Origin: Demequinaceae bacterium UBA4004
GTDB lineage: Bacteria > Actinomycetota > Actinomycetes > Actinomycetales > Demequinaceae
Assembly (NCBI GenBank): GCA_002384765.1
Contig: DGBM01000038.1
Span: 548-30,365 of the forward strand
Direction of reading: 5' to 3'
Length of the DNA: 29,818 nucleotides
The position numbers were made by a program, and so were the translations under genes. The notes below the pieces were generated by a model, which did no database searches, was not told the DNA's origin, and saw only the letters and a program-made list of their open reading frames with translations. Each line of letters begins with the position of its first letter. Position 1 is the first letter of the stretch. Below are positions 1-7,939 of this stretch, piece by piece.

Positions 1-330
1 CAGCTGATGGTGGCGCACTTTGACGACGACGAGAACCGCGCCATGCGCGAGATCCGCAAACATATTGCCTGGTATCTCAAGGGATACCCGGTGGGGGGAG
101 ACGTCCGACGGCGCCTCGGCCTGGTCGAGTCGTTGTCGCAGTTGCGCGGAATTCTCGACGAGATGGATCTCGACTCACCGTTCCCTGGGCCCGATGCCGA
201 AGGGCCGCGCGGCCGCCAAGGCACTGCACGCAAGCCCGCGTGCCCCGACGGCTGGCTCGACACGCAGGACATCACCCCGGACCTGGAGTTGCGGCTGCGT
301 GAGGCCGAGCTGTCCGTATCCGGCGGCTGA
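1..330 (+). CDS. tRNA-dihydrouridine synthase (DusB-like), C-terminal part
   Basis: The reading frame is open from the first base, so this is the 3' end of a gene that begins outside the window. The visible 109 codons include the charged helical segment RKHIAWYLKGYPVGGDVRR, typical of the C-terminal helical domain of bacterial DusB-type enzymes, which reduce uridines in tRNA to dihydrouridine with FMN and NADPH. The FMN-binding barrel and catalytic cysteine lie upstream and cannot be checked. The last ~50 residues are a low-complexity, Pro/Gly-rich tail. A dus gene directly before dgt is a common actinobacterial order, and only 51 bases separate the two genes. The family call rests on the tail and context alone. 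Confidence 0.8.
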   Translation, partial: QLMVAHFDDDENRAMREIRKHIAWYLKGYPVGGDVRRRLGLVESLSQLRGILDEMDLDSPFPGPDAEGPRGRQGTARKPACPDGWLDTQDITPDLELRLREAELSVSGG

Positions 331-381
331 CGGTTCGCTCACACGCAATCCCGACGCCGAGGCGCGCTATAGCATCACAGA

Positions 382-1659
382 GTGACTTCCCTTCCCGCAG
401 GCTACGGCCCGTTCGACACCGAGAGATTCGTCGACGAGCCGCCCAAGCAGGCGGATAGAACCTCGTTCGAGCGGGACCGGGCGCGCATCGTCCATTCGAG
501 CGCGCTGCGCCGCCTTGGCGCGAAGACTCAGATCCTCGGTGCGGGCAGTGGCGACTTTGTGCGCACCCGCCTCACCCACAGTCTTGAGGTGGCTCAGGTG
601 GGGCGGGGGCTGGGCAAACAGCTCGGGTGCGACCCCGATGTGGTGGACGCCGCGTGCCTGGCGCATGACCTGGGACACCCCCCGTTTGGCCACAACGGCG
701 AGCGGGCGCTCGACTTTGCGGCCAAGGACATCGGCGGCTTTGAGGGCAACGCCCAGACGCTGAGGATCGTGTCGCGGCTCGAGCCCAAGTCCGTCCACCC
801 GGTCACGGGAGACAGCGTGGGCCTCAACCTCACCCGCGCCACCCTTGACGCGGGCATCAAGTATCCGTGGCGCGAAAACGCGACCCCTCTTCGCGCCGAC
901 GGCAAGCCGACGCGAAAGTTCGGCGTCTACGAGGACGACCTCGAGGTCTTCACATGGCTTCGCAAGGGAGCGCCGGACCGTTCCCCCAGCTTCGAGGCCC
1001 AGGTCATGGACGTCGCGGACGATATCGCATACTCCGTGCATGATGTCGAGGATGCGGTGGTGCACAACGGCGTCGCGCTGAGCACGCTTCGCGACGCCGG
1101 CCGGGCGCAGGCCGTGGCGGCCCACGTGCGCGAGTGGTACGGCAGGGGCGACGAGGACGCAGTGGTGGGGGCGCTCGACAGGCTACGCGTCCAGCCGTGG
1201 TGGATGGACACCTACGACGGCTCTCACCGCGCCCTGGCAAGCCTCAAGGACATGACGAGCCAACTCATCGGGCAAATGGTGTCGTCGATCGCCGACGCCA
1301 CGCGCGCCGAGTATGGCGAGGGCCCGTTCACGCGGCACGCGGCGCGGTTGGTGATTCCGGATGAGACCGCCGCCGAGATCCTGTTGCTCAAGGGCGTGGC
1401 CGTGCACTTCCTCATGGCCCCGCGCGAGCGCAAGCCGTCGTACAAGGCGCAACGCGAACGCCTCATCGACCTTGTCGCGGCGTTGGCGGCGCGCGGCGCC
1501 GACGCCCTGGAGCCACATTTCGCGGTGTCCTGGTCGGATTGCACCGACGACGCGGGCAGGCTGCGGGTGGCGGTCGATCAGGTGGCGTCGCTCACGGACA
1601 AGTCGGCATACGACTGGCACCACAAGTTTGTGGTGAGGCCCAAGCGGGGCAAGCCCTAA
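382..1659 (+). CDS. dgt: Deoxyguanosinetriphosphate triphosphohydrolase-like protein (HD domain)
   Basis: This 425-residue HD-superfamily phosphohydrolase belongs to the dGTPase family, which cleaves dNTPs to deoxynucleoside plus triphosphate and so helps set dNTP pools. The metal-binding HD signature is visible: His66 in RTRLTHSLEV, then His95-Asp96 in ACLAHDLGHPPFGHNGE, and a later Asp in DVADDIAYSVHDVED (around 213-214). The N-terminal RTSFERDRARIVHSSALRRL segment is also typical. Length fits the shorter bacterial subgroup. The start is GTG at 382, which gives the MTSLPAGYGPFD N-terminus; no strong ribosome site is evident. It follows the dus-like gene on the same strand and may be cotranscribed with it. 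Its stop overlaps the stop of the convergent membrane gene by four bases. Confidence 0.93.
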   Translation: MTSLPAGYGPFDTERFVDEPPKQADRTSFERDRARIVHSSALRRLGAKTQILGAGSGDFVRTRLTHSLEVAQVGRGLGKQLGCDPDVVDAACLAHDLGHPPFGHNGERALDFAAKDIGGFEGNAQTLRIVSRLEPKSVHPVTGDSVGLNLTRATLDAGIKYPWRENATPLRADGKPTRKFGVYEDDLEVFTWLRKGAPDRSPSFEAQVMDVADDIAYSVHDVEDAVVHNGVALSTLRDAGRAQAVAAHVREWYGRGDEDAVVGALDRLRVQPWWMDTYDGSHRALASLKDMTSQLIGQMVSSIADATRAEYGEGPFTRHAARLVIPDETAAEILLLKGVAVHFLMAPRERKPSYKAQRERLIDLVAALAARGADALEPHFAVSWSDCTDDAGRLRVAVDQVASLTDKSAYDWHHKFVVRPKRGKP

Positions 1660-2054
1660 GCGCCGTCTCCTGACGATGCTAGGTGGGCGCGACGCGCCCG
1701 TAGCAGCGCCCACAGGGCGAGTATCGGAAGCACCAGCGGAACCCAGCCGTACGCGGAGCCGTAGCCCGTCCACACCGTCTGGTCGGGCCACCACGAGGAC
1801 TCGATGTAGCCGAGCGTGCCGACGATCAGCACTCCCGCCAACTCGATCGACGTGCCGATCAGGGCGATGCGGTGGCGGCCCTTCCACAAGGCGATCGCGA
1901 TGACCGCGTAGAGGATGGCCGATAGCGCGGAGACGGAGTACGCCAAGGGCGCGTCGGCGAACTTTGTGGAGATTTGGTAGGACGAGCGTCCGAGCGCCGC
2001 GAGGGCCAACACTGCGTATGAGACGATCAGCCCGATGCGGGCGAGGGGATTCAC
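1656..2054 (-). CDS. Small membrane protein, four predicted TM segments
   Basis: This 132-residue protein is almost entirely hydrophobic, with about four membrane spans (near residues 5-25, 40-60, 65-85 and 100-120) and a basic C-terminal tail (RARRAHLASS). The GTG start at 2054 is chosen because it overlaps the TGA stop of the upstream gene in a GTGA arrangement, implying translational coupling. The conserved-looking motif SSWWPDQTVWTGYGSAYGW lies between spans three and four. No enzymatic motif is seen. It resembles small actinobacterial membrane proteins often left as hypothetical. It is the last gene of a three-gene minus-strand operon and converges on dgt with a 4-base overlap of stop codons. 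Confidence 0.8.
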   Translation of the reverse strand: MNPLARIGLIVSYAVLALAALGRSSYQISTKFADAPLAYSVSALSAILYAVIAIALWKGRHRIALIGTSIELAGVLIVGTLGYIESSWWPDQTVWTGYGSAYGWVPLVLPILALWALLRARRAHLASSGDGA

Positions 2055-2464
2055 AGGACTCCATGGAAGATTGAGGCCAACCGCCAAGCCACCACCGCCG
2101 CGGCCACGGCGATGATCATGGCGGCCACGGCGTCGACGCGCGCCATCTGGTCCCGTTGCAGCACAGGGCGATGAGGGTCTGGGTCGTCCGCATCCGGCAG
2201 GCCGAGGCGACTGATGCCGAGCAGCGGCAGGAGTGCGACGGCGGCGAGCAGGTAGCCGACGGTGATCACGATGGGGACGCCGCCACCGAAGATTGCGGCA
2301 AGAATCGTCAAGACCTCGACGAACGTCACCACGTAGAACCCGGTCACCACCCACTGCAGCGCACGGTGCGCGTGAATCCAGGCGAGGGTCACCGCCCCGA
2401 CCACAAAGAGCACGGCGGTCGCGACCAGCATCGCCGGGTAGACGGCGTTGAGATATGCGGTCAT
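2051..2464 (-). CDS. Small membrane protein, about four TM segments
   Basis: This is a 137-residue integral membrane protein starting MTAYLNAVYPAM. The ATG at 2464 overlaps the preceding gene's TGA as ATGA, and that fixes the start; the longer upstream frame would run across the neighbouring gene. Hydrophobic stretches lie around residues 10-30, 38-60, 62-82 and 112-132. A polar loop rich in Asp/Pro/His (LPDADDPDPHRPVLQRDQ) precedes the last span. No known catalytic motif was recognised. Both of its junctions are 4-base overlaps, so the three proteins 2913-1656 are probably made together. Function is unknown. Confidence 0.8.
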   Translation of the reverse strand: MTAYLNAVYPAMLVATAVLFVVGAVTLAWIHAHRALQWVVTGFYVVTFVEVLTILAAIFGGGVPIVITVGYLLAAVALLPLLGISRLGLPDADDPDPHRPVLQRDQMARVDAVAAMIIAVAAAVVAWRLASIFHGVL

Positions 2465-2913
2465 TGCTGCTGAGCGAGCTGAACGCGCATGGGCAGGCGC
2501 GCTTCCTCTTTGCCGTCCACGGAGATAACCCACGAGAACTTGGTGGCCTCGGAGAAGCGCATTCCGTCGATGGCAAAGGCAAAGCACGCGACTTGCTCGT
2601 CGCCGTCCACCAGCATCGGCGGCCTGCCGAGCGTGAACTCGCCGCCAAGGGCTTGAATAGCCTCCGGCTTGCCGTCTTCACCCATGCGCACACCCACGGG
2701 ATACGGCTTGCCGTCTTCCGTGACGAGCCGCAGTTCAAAGCGGTGCGAAACGTTCGTGTCGGTAAACGGAACGTGCACCACGGCGGCCACCGCGAGTCGC
2801 CGGTGCACCGCCGGGAAGGAGCGCACAAAGACCGTGTTCCACCCCGCGCCCAGGGCGTAGATCTTGTTGTTGACCACCTCTGCCGAATCGGCAAGGAAGG
2901 CATCGACCCTCAC
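2461..2913 (-). CDS. DUF6941-like soluble protein
   Basis: This 150-residue protein lacks a signal peptide or membrane span. The N-terminus (VDAFLADSAEVVNNKIYALGAGW) and the alternating beta-rich pattern that follows resemble the actinobacterial DUF6941 family, whose function is unknown; that assignment is from memory of the family pattern and is only moderately certain. It is the first gene of the minus-strand operon 2913-1656 and its TGA overlaps the next gene's ATG. The upstream space to the divergent dnaG is only 72 bases, so the promoters of both must lie there. The sequence suggests a beta-sandwich accessory or binding protein rather than an enzyme. Confidence 0.78.
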   Translation of the reverse strand: MRVDAFLADSAEVVNNKIYALGAGWNTVFVRSFPAVHRRLAVAAVVHVPFTDTNVSHRFELRLVTEDGKPYPVGVRMGEDGKPEAIQALGGEFTLGRPPMLVDGDEQVACFAFAIDGMRFSEATKFSWVISVDGKEEARLPMRVQLAQQQ

Positions 2914-2985
2914 GCGCGTCTCCTCTCGTCGCCGTTGCCTAGCCTACCTACGAAGCGAGGGCGCATCGGGCCTAGAGTGTGACCC

Positions 2986-4869
2986 ATGGCTGGCACGATC
3001 AACAGGGACGACGTAGCGTCCGTGAGAGAGCGTGCACCGATCGAACAGATCGTGGGTGAGCACGTCACCCTCAAGCCCGCTGGGGTCGGCTCCATGCGGG
3101 GGCTGTGCCCCTTTCACGATGAGCGCTCCCCGTCGTTCCACGTCCGGCCGGGCGTGGGCCGCTATCACTGCTTCGGCTGCGGTGAGGGCGGCGACGTCAT
3201 CGACTTCATCATGAAGCTCGACGGCATGAGCTTTGTCGAGGCGGTGGAGTACTTGGCGCCCAGGGCGGGCGTGGAGTTGCGCTACGAGGCGGGCGGCCAG
3301 CGTACCGAGCCGTCCGGCCCTCAGCGCGCGCGGCTGCTCGAGGCGCATCGCCTTGCCGCGGAGTTCTACCGGGAGGCCCTCACCAGTCCCGAGGCCGCGA
3401 TCGGCCGCGACTTCCTGACGGGGCGCGGTTTTGACAAGGACGCCGCCGAGGAGTTCGGCGTCGGCTATGCGCCCCAAGGATGGTCGGCGTTGCTTGACCA
3501 CTTGCGCGGCCGCAACTTCGCGGAGCCTGAGCTCCAGGCGACCGGACTGTTTTCCGAGGGACAGCGCGGACTCTACGACCGTTTTCGCGGCCGACTCGTG
3601 TGGCCCATCAGGGATGTGATGGGCGAGGTCATCGGATTCGGCGCGCGTCGCCTTCTCGAGGACGATCAGGGCCCCAAGTACCTCAACACCCCGGAGACCC
3701 AGCTCTACAAGAAGACCCAGGTGTTGTACGGGATCGACCTTGCCAAGGGCGCCATCCGCACCGACAGGACCGCCGTGGTGGTCGAGGGGTACACCGACGT
3801 CATGGCGTGCCACCTGGCCGGGGTCAAGAACGCCGTCGCGACGTGCGGTACTGCTTTTGGCGAGGAGCACGTCAAGATTGTGCGGCGTCTCATGGGCGAC
3901 ACGGGCGGAGCACAGATCAAGGTCGGCGGGATGCGCGCCAAGGTGGTCTTCACCTTTGACGGAGACGAGGCGGGCCAGAACGCCGCGCTGAAATCCTTCA
4001 ATCTGGACCAACAGTTCTTGGCCCAGACGTTCGTGGCGGTCGATCCCGACGGCCTGGACCCGTGTGATCTGCGTCAACAGCGCGGTGACGAGGCGGTGAG
4101 GGCGCTGCTCGAGGCGCGCGTGCCCCTGTTTGAGTTTGTCATCAAGACCACGCTGGCCGGCCATGACCTCAACATTCCCGAAGGCCGCGTGACCGCCTTG
4201 CGCTCGGCCGCTCCGGTGGTGGCGCGGCTGCGCGACTCCGCGCTGCGACCCGAATATGGGCGCCGCTTGGCGGGGTGGCTCGGCATGGACACCGACACGG
4301 TGTTGGCGGCCGTCACCAGGGCGGGTTCCACGTCGCAGCGCCCCACTTCTGCAGACCAGGGGCAGGGCGCGCCATCCGCATCACACCGCGCGCGCCCGGA
4401 TCGCCGCGACCCGATGGCGCGCGCCGAGGCGCTGTCCTTGGGCGCGCTGCTCCAAGCACCCGACGCGATTCGCGCGGTTCCCAGCGCCTTGCAGGTCGCC
4501 GACGACCTGGTCGCCGAAGCGTTCGCCGTCCCGCAGTACCGCGCCATCTTCTCCGCCATCGCAGCGGCGGGTGGCGTGCGAGCGGCGGGCCACGACTGGG
4601 TCGCGCAGGTGATTCAGGAGGCGGGGGAAGACCTCGCCGGCATCGTCAACGAGCTCGCGGTGACCCCGTTGCCCCACGACAAGGCCGACACGCTGGGCGT
4701 GTACGGCGGTTCCGTGATGGCCAAGGTTCTGGATGGGCATCTGACGCGCCGGATCGGCGACTTGCGAGGGGCGATGCAGCGCGCGGGTGCTGGCACCGAC
4801 GAGGCTCAGAAACTGTTCGCTGAGATGATTGCGTTGGAGGCCAAGCGCCGGTCGTTGCGGGGCGATTAG
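2986..4869 (+). CDS. dnaG: DNA primase
   Basis: Primase makes the RNA primers for the replication fork and interacts with the DnaB helicase. The 627-residue protein shows the full domain order. The N-terminal CHC2 zinc ribbon has Cys41, His44, Cys62 and Cys65. The primase core follows. The TOPRIM fold has Glu267 in VVVEGYTDVMA and the acidic FDGDEAG motif (Asp325-Asp327). The C-terminal ~150 residues form a helical region expected to bind DnaB. A short Gly-rich insertion (MGDTGGAQIKVGG, ~303-315) sits between the TOPRIM motifs, as in other actinobacterial primases. Length is normal. The ATG start at 2986 gives MAGTINRDDVASVRERAPIEQIVGEHV, the usual DnaG beginning. Confidence 0.98.
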   Translation: MAGTINRDDVASVRERAPIEQIVGEHVTLKPAGVGSMRGLCPFHDERSPSFHVRPGVGRYHCFGCGEGGDVIDFIMKLDGMSFVEAVEYLAPRAGVELRYEAGGQRTEPSGPQRARLLEAHRLAAEFYREALTSPEAAIGRDFLTGRGFDKDAAEEFGVGYAPQGWSALLDHLRGRNFAEPELQATGLFSEGQRGLYDRFRGRLVWPIRDVMGEVIGFGARRLLEDDQGPKYLNTPETQLYKKTQVLYGIDLAKGAIRTDRTAVVVEGYTDVMACHLAGVKNAVATCGTAFGEEHVKIVRRLMGDTGGAQIKVGGMRAKVVFTFDGDEAGQNAALKSFNLDQQFLAQTFVAVDPDGLDPCDLRQQRGDEAVRALLEARVPLFEFVIKTTLAGHDLNIPEGRVTALRSAAPVVARLRDSALRPEYGRRLAGWLGMDTDTVLAAVTRAGSTSQRPTSADQGQGAPSASHRARPDRRDPMARAEALSLGALLQAPDAIRAVPSALQVADDLVAEAFAVPQYRAIFSAIAAAGGVRAAGHDWVAQVIQEAGEDLAGIVNELAVTPLPHDKADTLGVYGGSVMAKVLDGHLTRRIGDLRGAMQRAGAGTDEAQKLFAEMIALEAKRRSLRGD

Positions 4870-4882
4870 CCCCGCCTTCACG

Positions 4883-4955
4883 CTCCCCCACTTGGACTCG
4901 AACCAAGAACCTGCCGATTAACAGTCGGCTGCTCTGCCAATTGAGCTACAGGGGA
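4883..4955 (-). tRNA. tRNA-Asn (GTT)
   Basis: Read on the minus strand, the 73 bases fold as a cloverleaf: acceptor TCCCCTG/TGGGGGA (with two G-U pairs), D-stem GCTC/GAGC, anticodon stem GCCGA/TCGGC with loop CTGTTAA (anticodon GTT), T-stem CTTGG/CCAAG with TTCGAGT loop, and discriminator G. CCA is not encoded. It lies between dnaG and the amt-like gene, opposite to both. Confidence 0.97.
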
Positions 4956-5057
4956 TCGGCGACGATGTCATCGTCACGAACCGAAGAAACCTTACACGAT
5001 CTGGGCTTCAGGTTCATGCACGGTAACCTGACTTCGCATCGCAATGAAGGGGAAGCA

Positions 5058-6302
5058 ATGACGCCCGTGTACGACGCCGGGGACACGGCCTGGATGATCC
5101 TGTGCACCGCGCTGGTCCTGCTCATGATTGTTGGCCTCGCGCTGTTCTACGCCGGTCTGGTGCGCTCCAAGAATGCGCTCGGGATGATGATGTACGTCGT
5201 GGGCGCGATCGTGGCGGTGTCGGTCACGTGGGTGCTTGTCGGCTTTTCCCTCGCGTACGGGCCCGACGCTCTGGGCGGCTTCGTCGGCAACCTTGACCAT
5301 GCGGGCCTCGCGGGCCTTGGGGAGTCGCCGATATTCGCGGGACTTGACTTTCCGCCCATCGCCTTCGCCATGTTCACGATGATGCTTGCGGTGTTCTCGG
5401 CGGCAGTGATCACCGGCGCTGCCGCCGACAGGATGAAGTTCGGCGCGATGCTCGCGTTCCTCGCGCTGTGGTCGGTGGTCGTGTTTCCCGTGGTGACGCA
5501 CTGGGCGTTGGCACCCGGCGGGTGGATGGTGGCGTGGGGGGTGCTCGACTTCGCTGGAGGCACCGTGGTGGGCGTCAGTGCGGGGGCGTCGGCGCTGGCG
5601 CTCGTCCTGGTGCTCGGCCCGCGGCGTCATTGGCAAGAGTCCACGATGCGGCCGCACAGTCTTCCGCTGACGCTGCTGGGCGCCCTGTTGCTGTGGATGG
5701 GATGGCTTGGCCTGACCGCGGGCTCGGCTTTGTCCGCGAACGGTGTCGCAGCGTCGGCGGTGCTGGCGACCCATCTCGCGGCGGTCGGCGCCGTCTCCGG
5801 CTGGCTACTGCTGGAGAAGCGACTCAACGGCAAGGCCACGTCCCGGGGTGCCGTCTCGGGTGCGGTTGCTGGCCTCGTGGCCGTCACCCCGGCCGCAGGT
5901 TTCTTGGACCCCTTCGCGTCGCTCCTGCTCGGTTTCCTTGCGGGCGGTGCGTCCTTCCTGGCCCTTCGGGTCAAGTTTCGGTGGCGCTTTGACGACGCGC
6001 TTGACGTGGTCGCCGTGAACTATGTGGGCGGGGTGCTGGGATTGCTGTTTGTCGGGTTCTTCGCCCGCCTCATCGTCGGCGGCGGTACCCAGGCGGTCGG
6101 ATTGGTCAACGCGGGGGATGCGGCGCAACTGGGAAAGCAGGCGGTTGCCGTGCTGGTAATCTCGGCATTCGCGTTCGTCGCCAGTTGGGTCATCGCGATG
6201 GGACTGCGAGCCTTTATGGGGCTGCGAGTAACACCGGAAGGCGAGGAGCAGGGCCTCGATTCTCATCAGCACGGTGAAACGGCGTACGAGATACGCCACT
6301 AG
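5058..6302 (+). CDS. Amt/Rh-family ammonium-transporter homologue lacking pore signature residues
   Basis: This 414-residue protein has the Amt fold pattern: about eleven hydrophobic spans, ADRMKF after span three, LDFAGGTVV (Asp164, matching Asp160 of E. coli AmtB), GLTAGSALSANG, the FRWRFDDALDV loop and a GETAYE-like tail. The start is ATG 5058, preceded by GAAGGGGAA; upstream codons in the frame overlap tRNA-Asn. Oddities by hand alignment to AmtB: the twin-histidine positions are Gly172 (for His168) and Asn321 (for His318), and the two Phe-gate positions are Leu110 (for Phe107) and Leu219 (for Phe215). These residues normally carry the proton/ammonia path. The protein may be a divergent Amt with altered substrate or a sensor. 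No glnK or glnD follows it. Confidence 0.88.
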   Translation: MTPVYDAGDTAWMILCTALVLLMIVGLALFYAGLVRSKNALGMMMYVVGAIVAVSVTWVLVGFSLAYGPDALGGFVGNLDHAGLAGLGESPIFAGLDFPPIAFAMFTMMLAVFSAAVITGAAADRMKFGAMLAFLALWSVVVFPVVTHWALAPGGWMVAWGVLDFAGGTVVGVSAGASALALVLVLGPRRHWQESTMRPHSLPLTLLGALLLWMGWLGLTAGSALSANGVAASAVLATHLAAVGAVSGWLLLEKRLNGKATSRGAVSGAVAGLVAVTPAAGFLDPFASLLLGFLAGGASFLALRVKFRWRFDDALDVVAVNYVGGVLGLLFVGFFARLIVGGGTQAVGLVNAGDAAQLGKQAVAVLVISAFAFVASWVIAMGLRAFMGLRVTPEGEEQGLDSHQHGETAYEIRH

Positions 6303-6319
6303 CATCGGCGTACCACCAA

Positions 6320-6393
6320 GGGCCAGTAGCTCAGCCGGTTAGAGCAGCGGACTCATAATCCGTCGGTCGTGGGTTCGAGCCCCACCTGGCCCA
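6320..6393 (+). tRNA. tRNA with CAT anticodon (Ile2 or elongator Met)
   Basis: The 74-base cloverleaf has acceptor GGGCCAG/CTGGCCC, D-stem GCTC/GAGC, anticodon loop CTCATAA (CAT), T-stem GTGGG/CCCAC with TTCGAGC loop, and discriminator A; CCA is not encoded. It is not an initiator because the acceptor is fully paired. The GGGCC acceptor with A73 leans towards the isoleucine tRNA whose C34 becomes lysidine, but elongator Met cannot be excluded. Core-type sequence ends here and accessory DNA begins, so it could be an old integration site. Confidence 0.95.
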
Positions 6394-6540
6394 CCTTCGG
6401 GATGTTTGCACAATTGCGACTCCTTGTTTGCAGAACTCCGTCGCGGCGCGCTGCTGGGTCTTGCTGACGGGTCTCGTGCAAGGTTGGCTCACCGTAGGTG
6501 GAGCCGATGGGTGAGTTCGTTGCGGCGGAGGGTACGCGGA

Positions 6541-6573
6541 AGCACACGAAACCTCGTTCGAGGCTCGCGTGCT
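6541..6573. other. Imperfect stem-loop downstream of the transposase remnant
   Basis: AGCAC...CCTCG, a TT loop, CGAGG...GTGCT form a two-part stem with a mismatched middle. It lies just beyond the 3' end of the chimeric transposase ORF. It could be a terminator without a T-run or part of the insertion-sequence end. The surrounding 6394-6601 stretch shows no convincing gene. Confidence 0.4.
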
Positions 6574-6601
6574 CCGATGCGGTGTTGTGTTCTCGCCTGC
6601 G

Positions 6602-7939
6602 CTAGGCCGCTTGGCGGTGTCTCTTGCGCGATTTTTCGGGGCTCGGTTGTCGGCCCGCAATTCGATGTGGACTCGCTTCAGGAGCGGCGTCGGCTGCTTC
6701 GCCATCGTCGCAGTCCCAGATGAGATCTGTCTTGGCTTTGACTGATGCAGGGGCCTGCTGGTCGGCTTCGGAGCGGGACAAGAAGTGGATCACAGCCCGG
6801 ATGTTCGTCGCGACGAGTCGCAAGGCCGTGAAGAGGGTGTGGTTGCCGAGTCCCCGGAATCGTCGTTGGTCTCGTGATGCCATTGCTTCATCGACTTCGT
6901 TCTTGATCAGTCGGTTCTTCGCTTCGATCTGGTTGCGGCCGTCGGTGTACGCCTTCTTCCATTCAGGGCTTCCGTACTCAAGCACCTGGCTGTGGCGTAG
7001 CCCTCTCGACTTCGGTTTGGTGGTCGAAGAGCGGTTGCGACAGACTTCCGTGGGCTCTGCGGGAGGGGTTTCCACTATCGGGAGATACTTCTTGCCGGCA
7101 AGTCGATGCGGCTGGTACTTGGGGCATGCTCTCGTGGCGCCATCACCCTGAGCCGGGCACCGCCATCGCTCACCCTCCCCGTTTTTGGTGTCGCCCTGGT
7201 ACCGCATCTTGAAGTCTCGACGCTCGGTAAGCCTCGCCTGATAGGTGGCGTCGTCTATGTCTCCGTCTTCGTGATCGAGAGACGCGCTCTCGAGGCGCTG
7301 TGGCAGGCACGGAGCGAACCAAGCGCCGTCGACTTGAAGCATCCCCCCATATTCATCCTGCCTGCCGAGGTCCTGCCTCTTGTATGACATGACCACGGTC
7401 CGCCCTACGCTCGCGATCTGGTTGTGGAACCGCTCCGCAGGAATCTGTGAGTACCCCCGGTCGGTCACTGTGAGACCGGAGGGCAATCCCTGATCGTGAA
7501 TTCCTTGGACGAGCACGGCGGCGTTCAGGCCGGGCTCCTTGCCAGGGGTGTCGTAGACCGCGCCAAGGATCATCTCGGGGAACAACTCGTTGACGCCCGG
7601 CCCACACGTGACAGCGAGGTGCAAGTCGTAGGCCCAGACATAGTCGGTCGAGTTCCGTCCAATTCCCTCGTGGAAGGCCTTGTCTCGACGGTCCTTCTCC
7701 TTGTGATACCAGCCCGCGCAGACCTCCGGGCTCCAAGTCAGATGACCTTTCCTGCGACCGAATGGGCCCTTCTTGCCGTAGACAGGGATGTGGGTTGCGT
7801 CGATGGTGACGTCTCCCTGCCAGGTAGATCTCACTTCCGGAGGGAGCATTTTCCACGTCGTGGCGAACAGCACTGCCTGGAGGACATCCGCGCGTCGCTG
7901 CCGGATTCTGTCAAATGGTCCCCGTGCCCCCAAGTCCTG
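6602..7939 (-). mobile_element. 5'-truncated insertion sequence (DDE transposase portion)
   Basis: This is the transposase part of the chimeric frame, about 445 residues ending RKRHRQAA at 6602. It carries a Cys-containing insert (RWRCPAQGDGATRACPKY) and a C-terminal helical segment (GLGNHTLFTALRLVATNIRA) typical of IS1182-like or related DDE transposases; the exact IS family is not certain. No matching terminal inverted repeats or target duplication could be found by eye. The boundary with the methyltransferase part, near 7940, is placed from loss of family resemblance and could be off by ~40 bases. Confidence 0.65.

Noticed and set aside
1183..2064. Long minus-strand ORF of 293 codons opposite dgt
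   Set aside because: Arg/His/Pro-rich shadow of dgt, with no motif or ribosome site.
1656..2903. A single 415-codon minus-strand frame across three genes
   Set aside because: Only its last 132 codons are protein-like; the rest is a shadow of the two upstream genes, whose overlaps fix the true starts.
2944..4164. 406-codon minus-strand ORF opposite dnaG
   Set aside because: Antisense shadow of a strongly conserved primase gene.
4992..5774. 260-codon minus-strand ORF opposite the amt-like gene
   Set aside because: His/Arg-rich composition typical of antisense of membrane genes.
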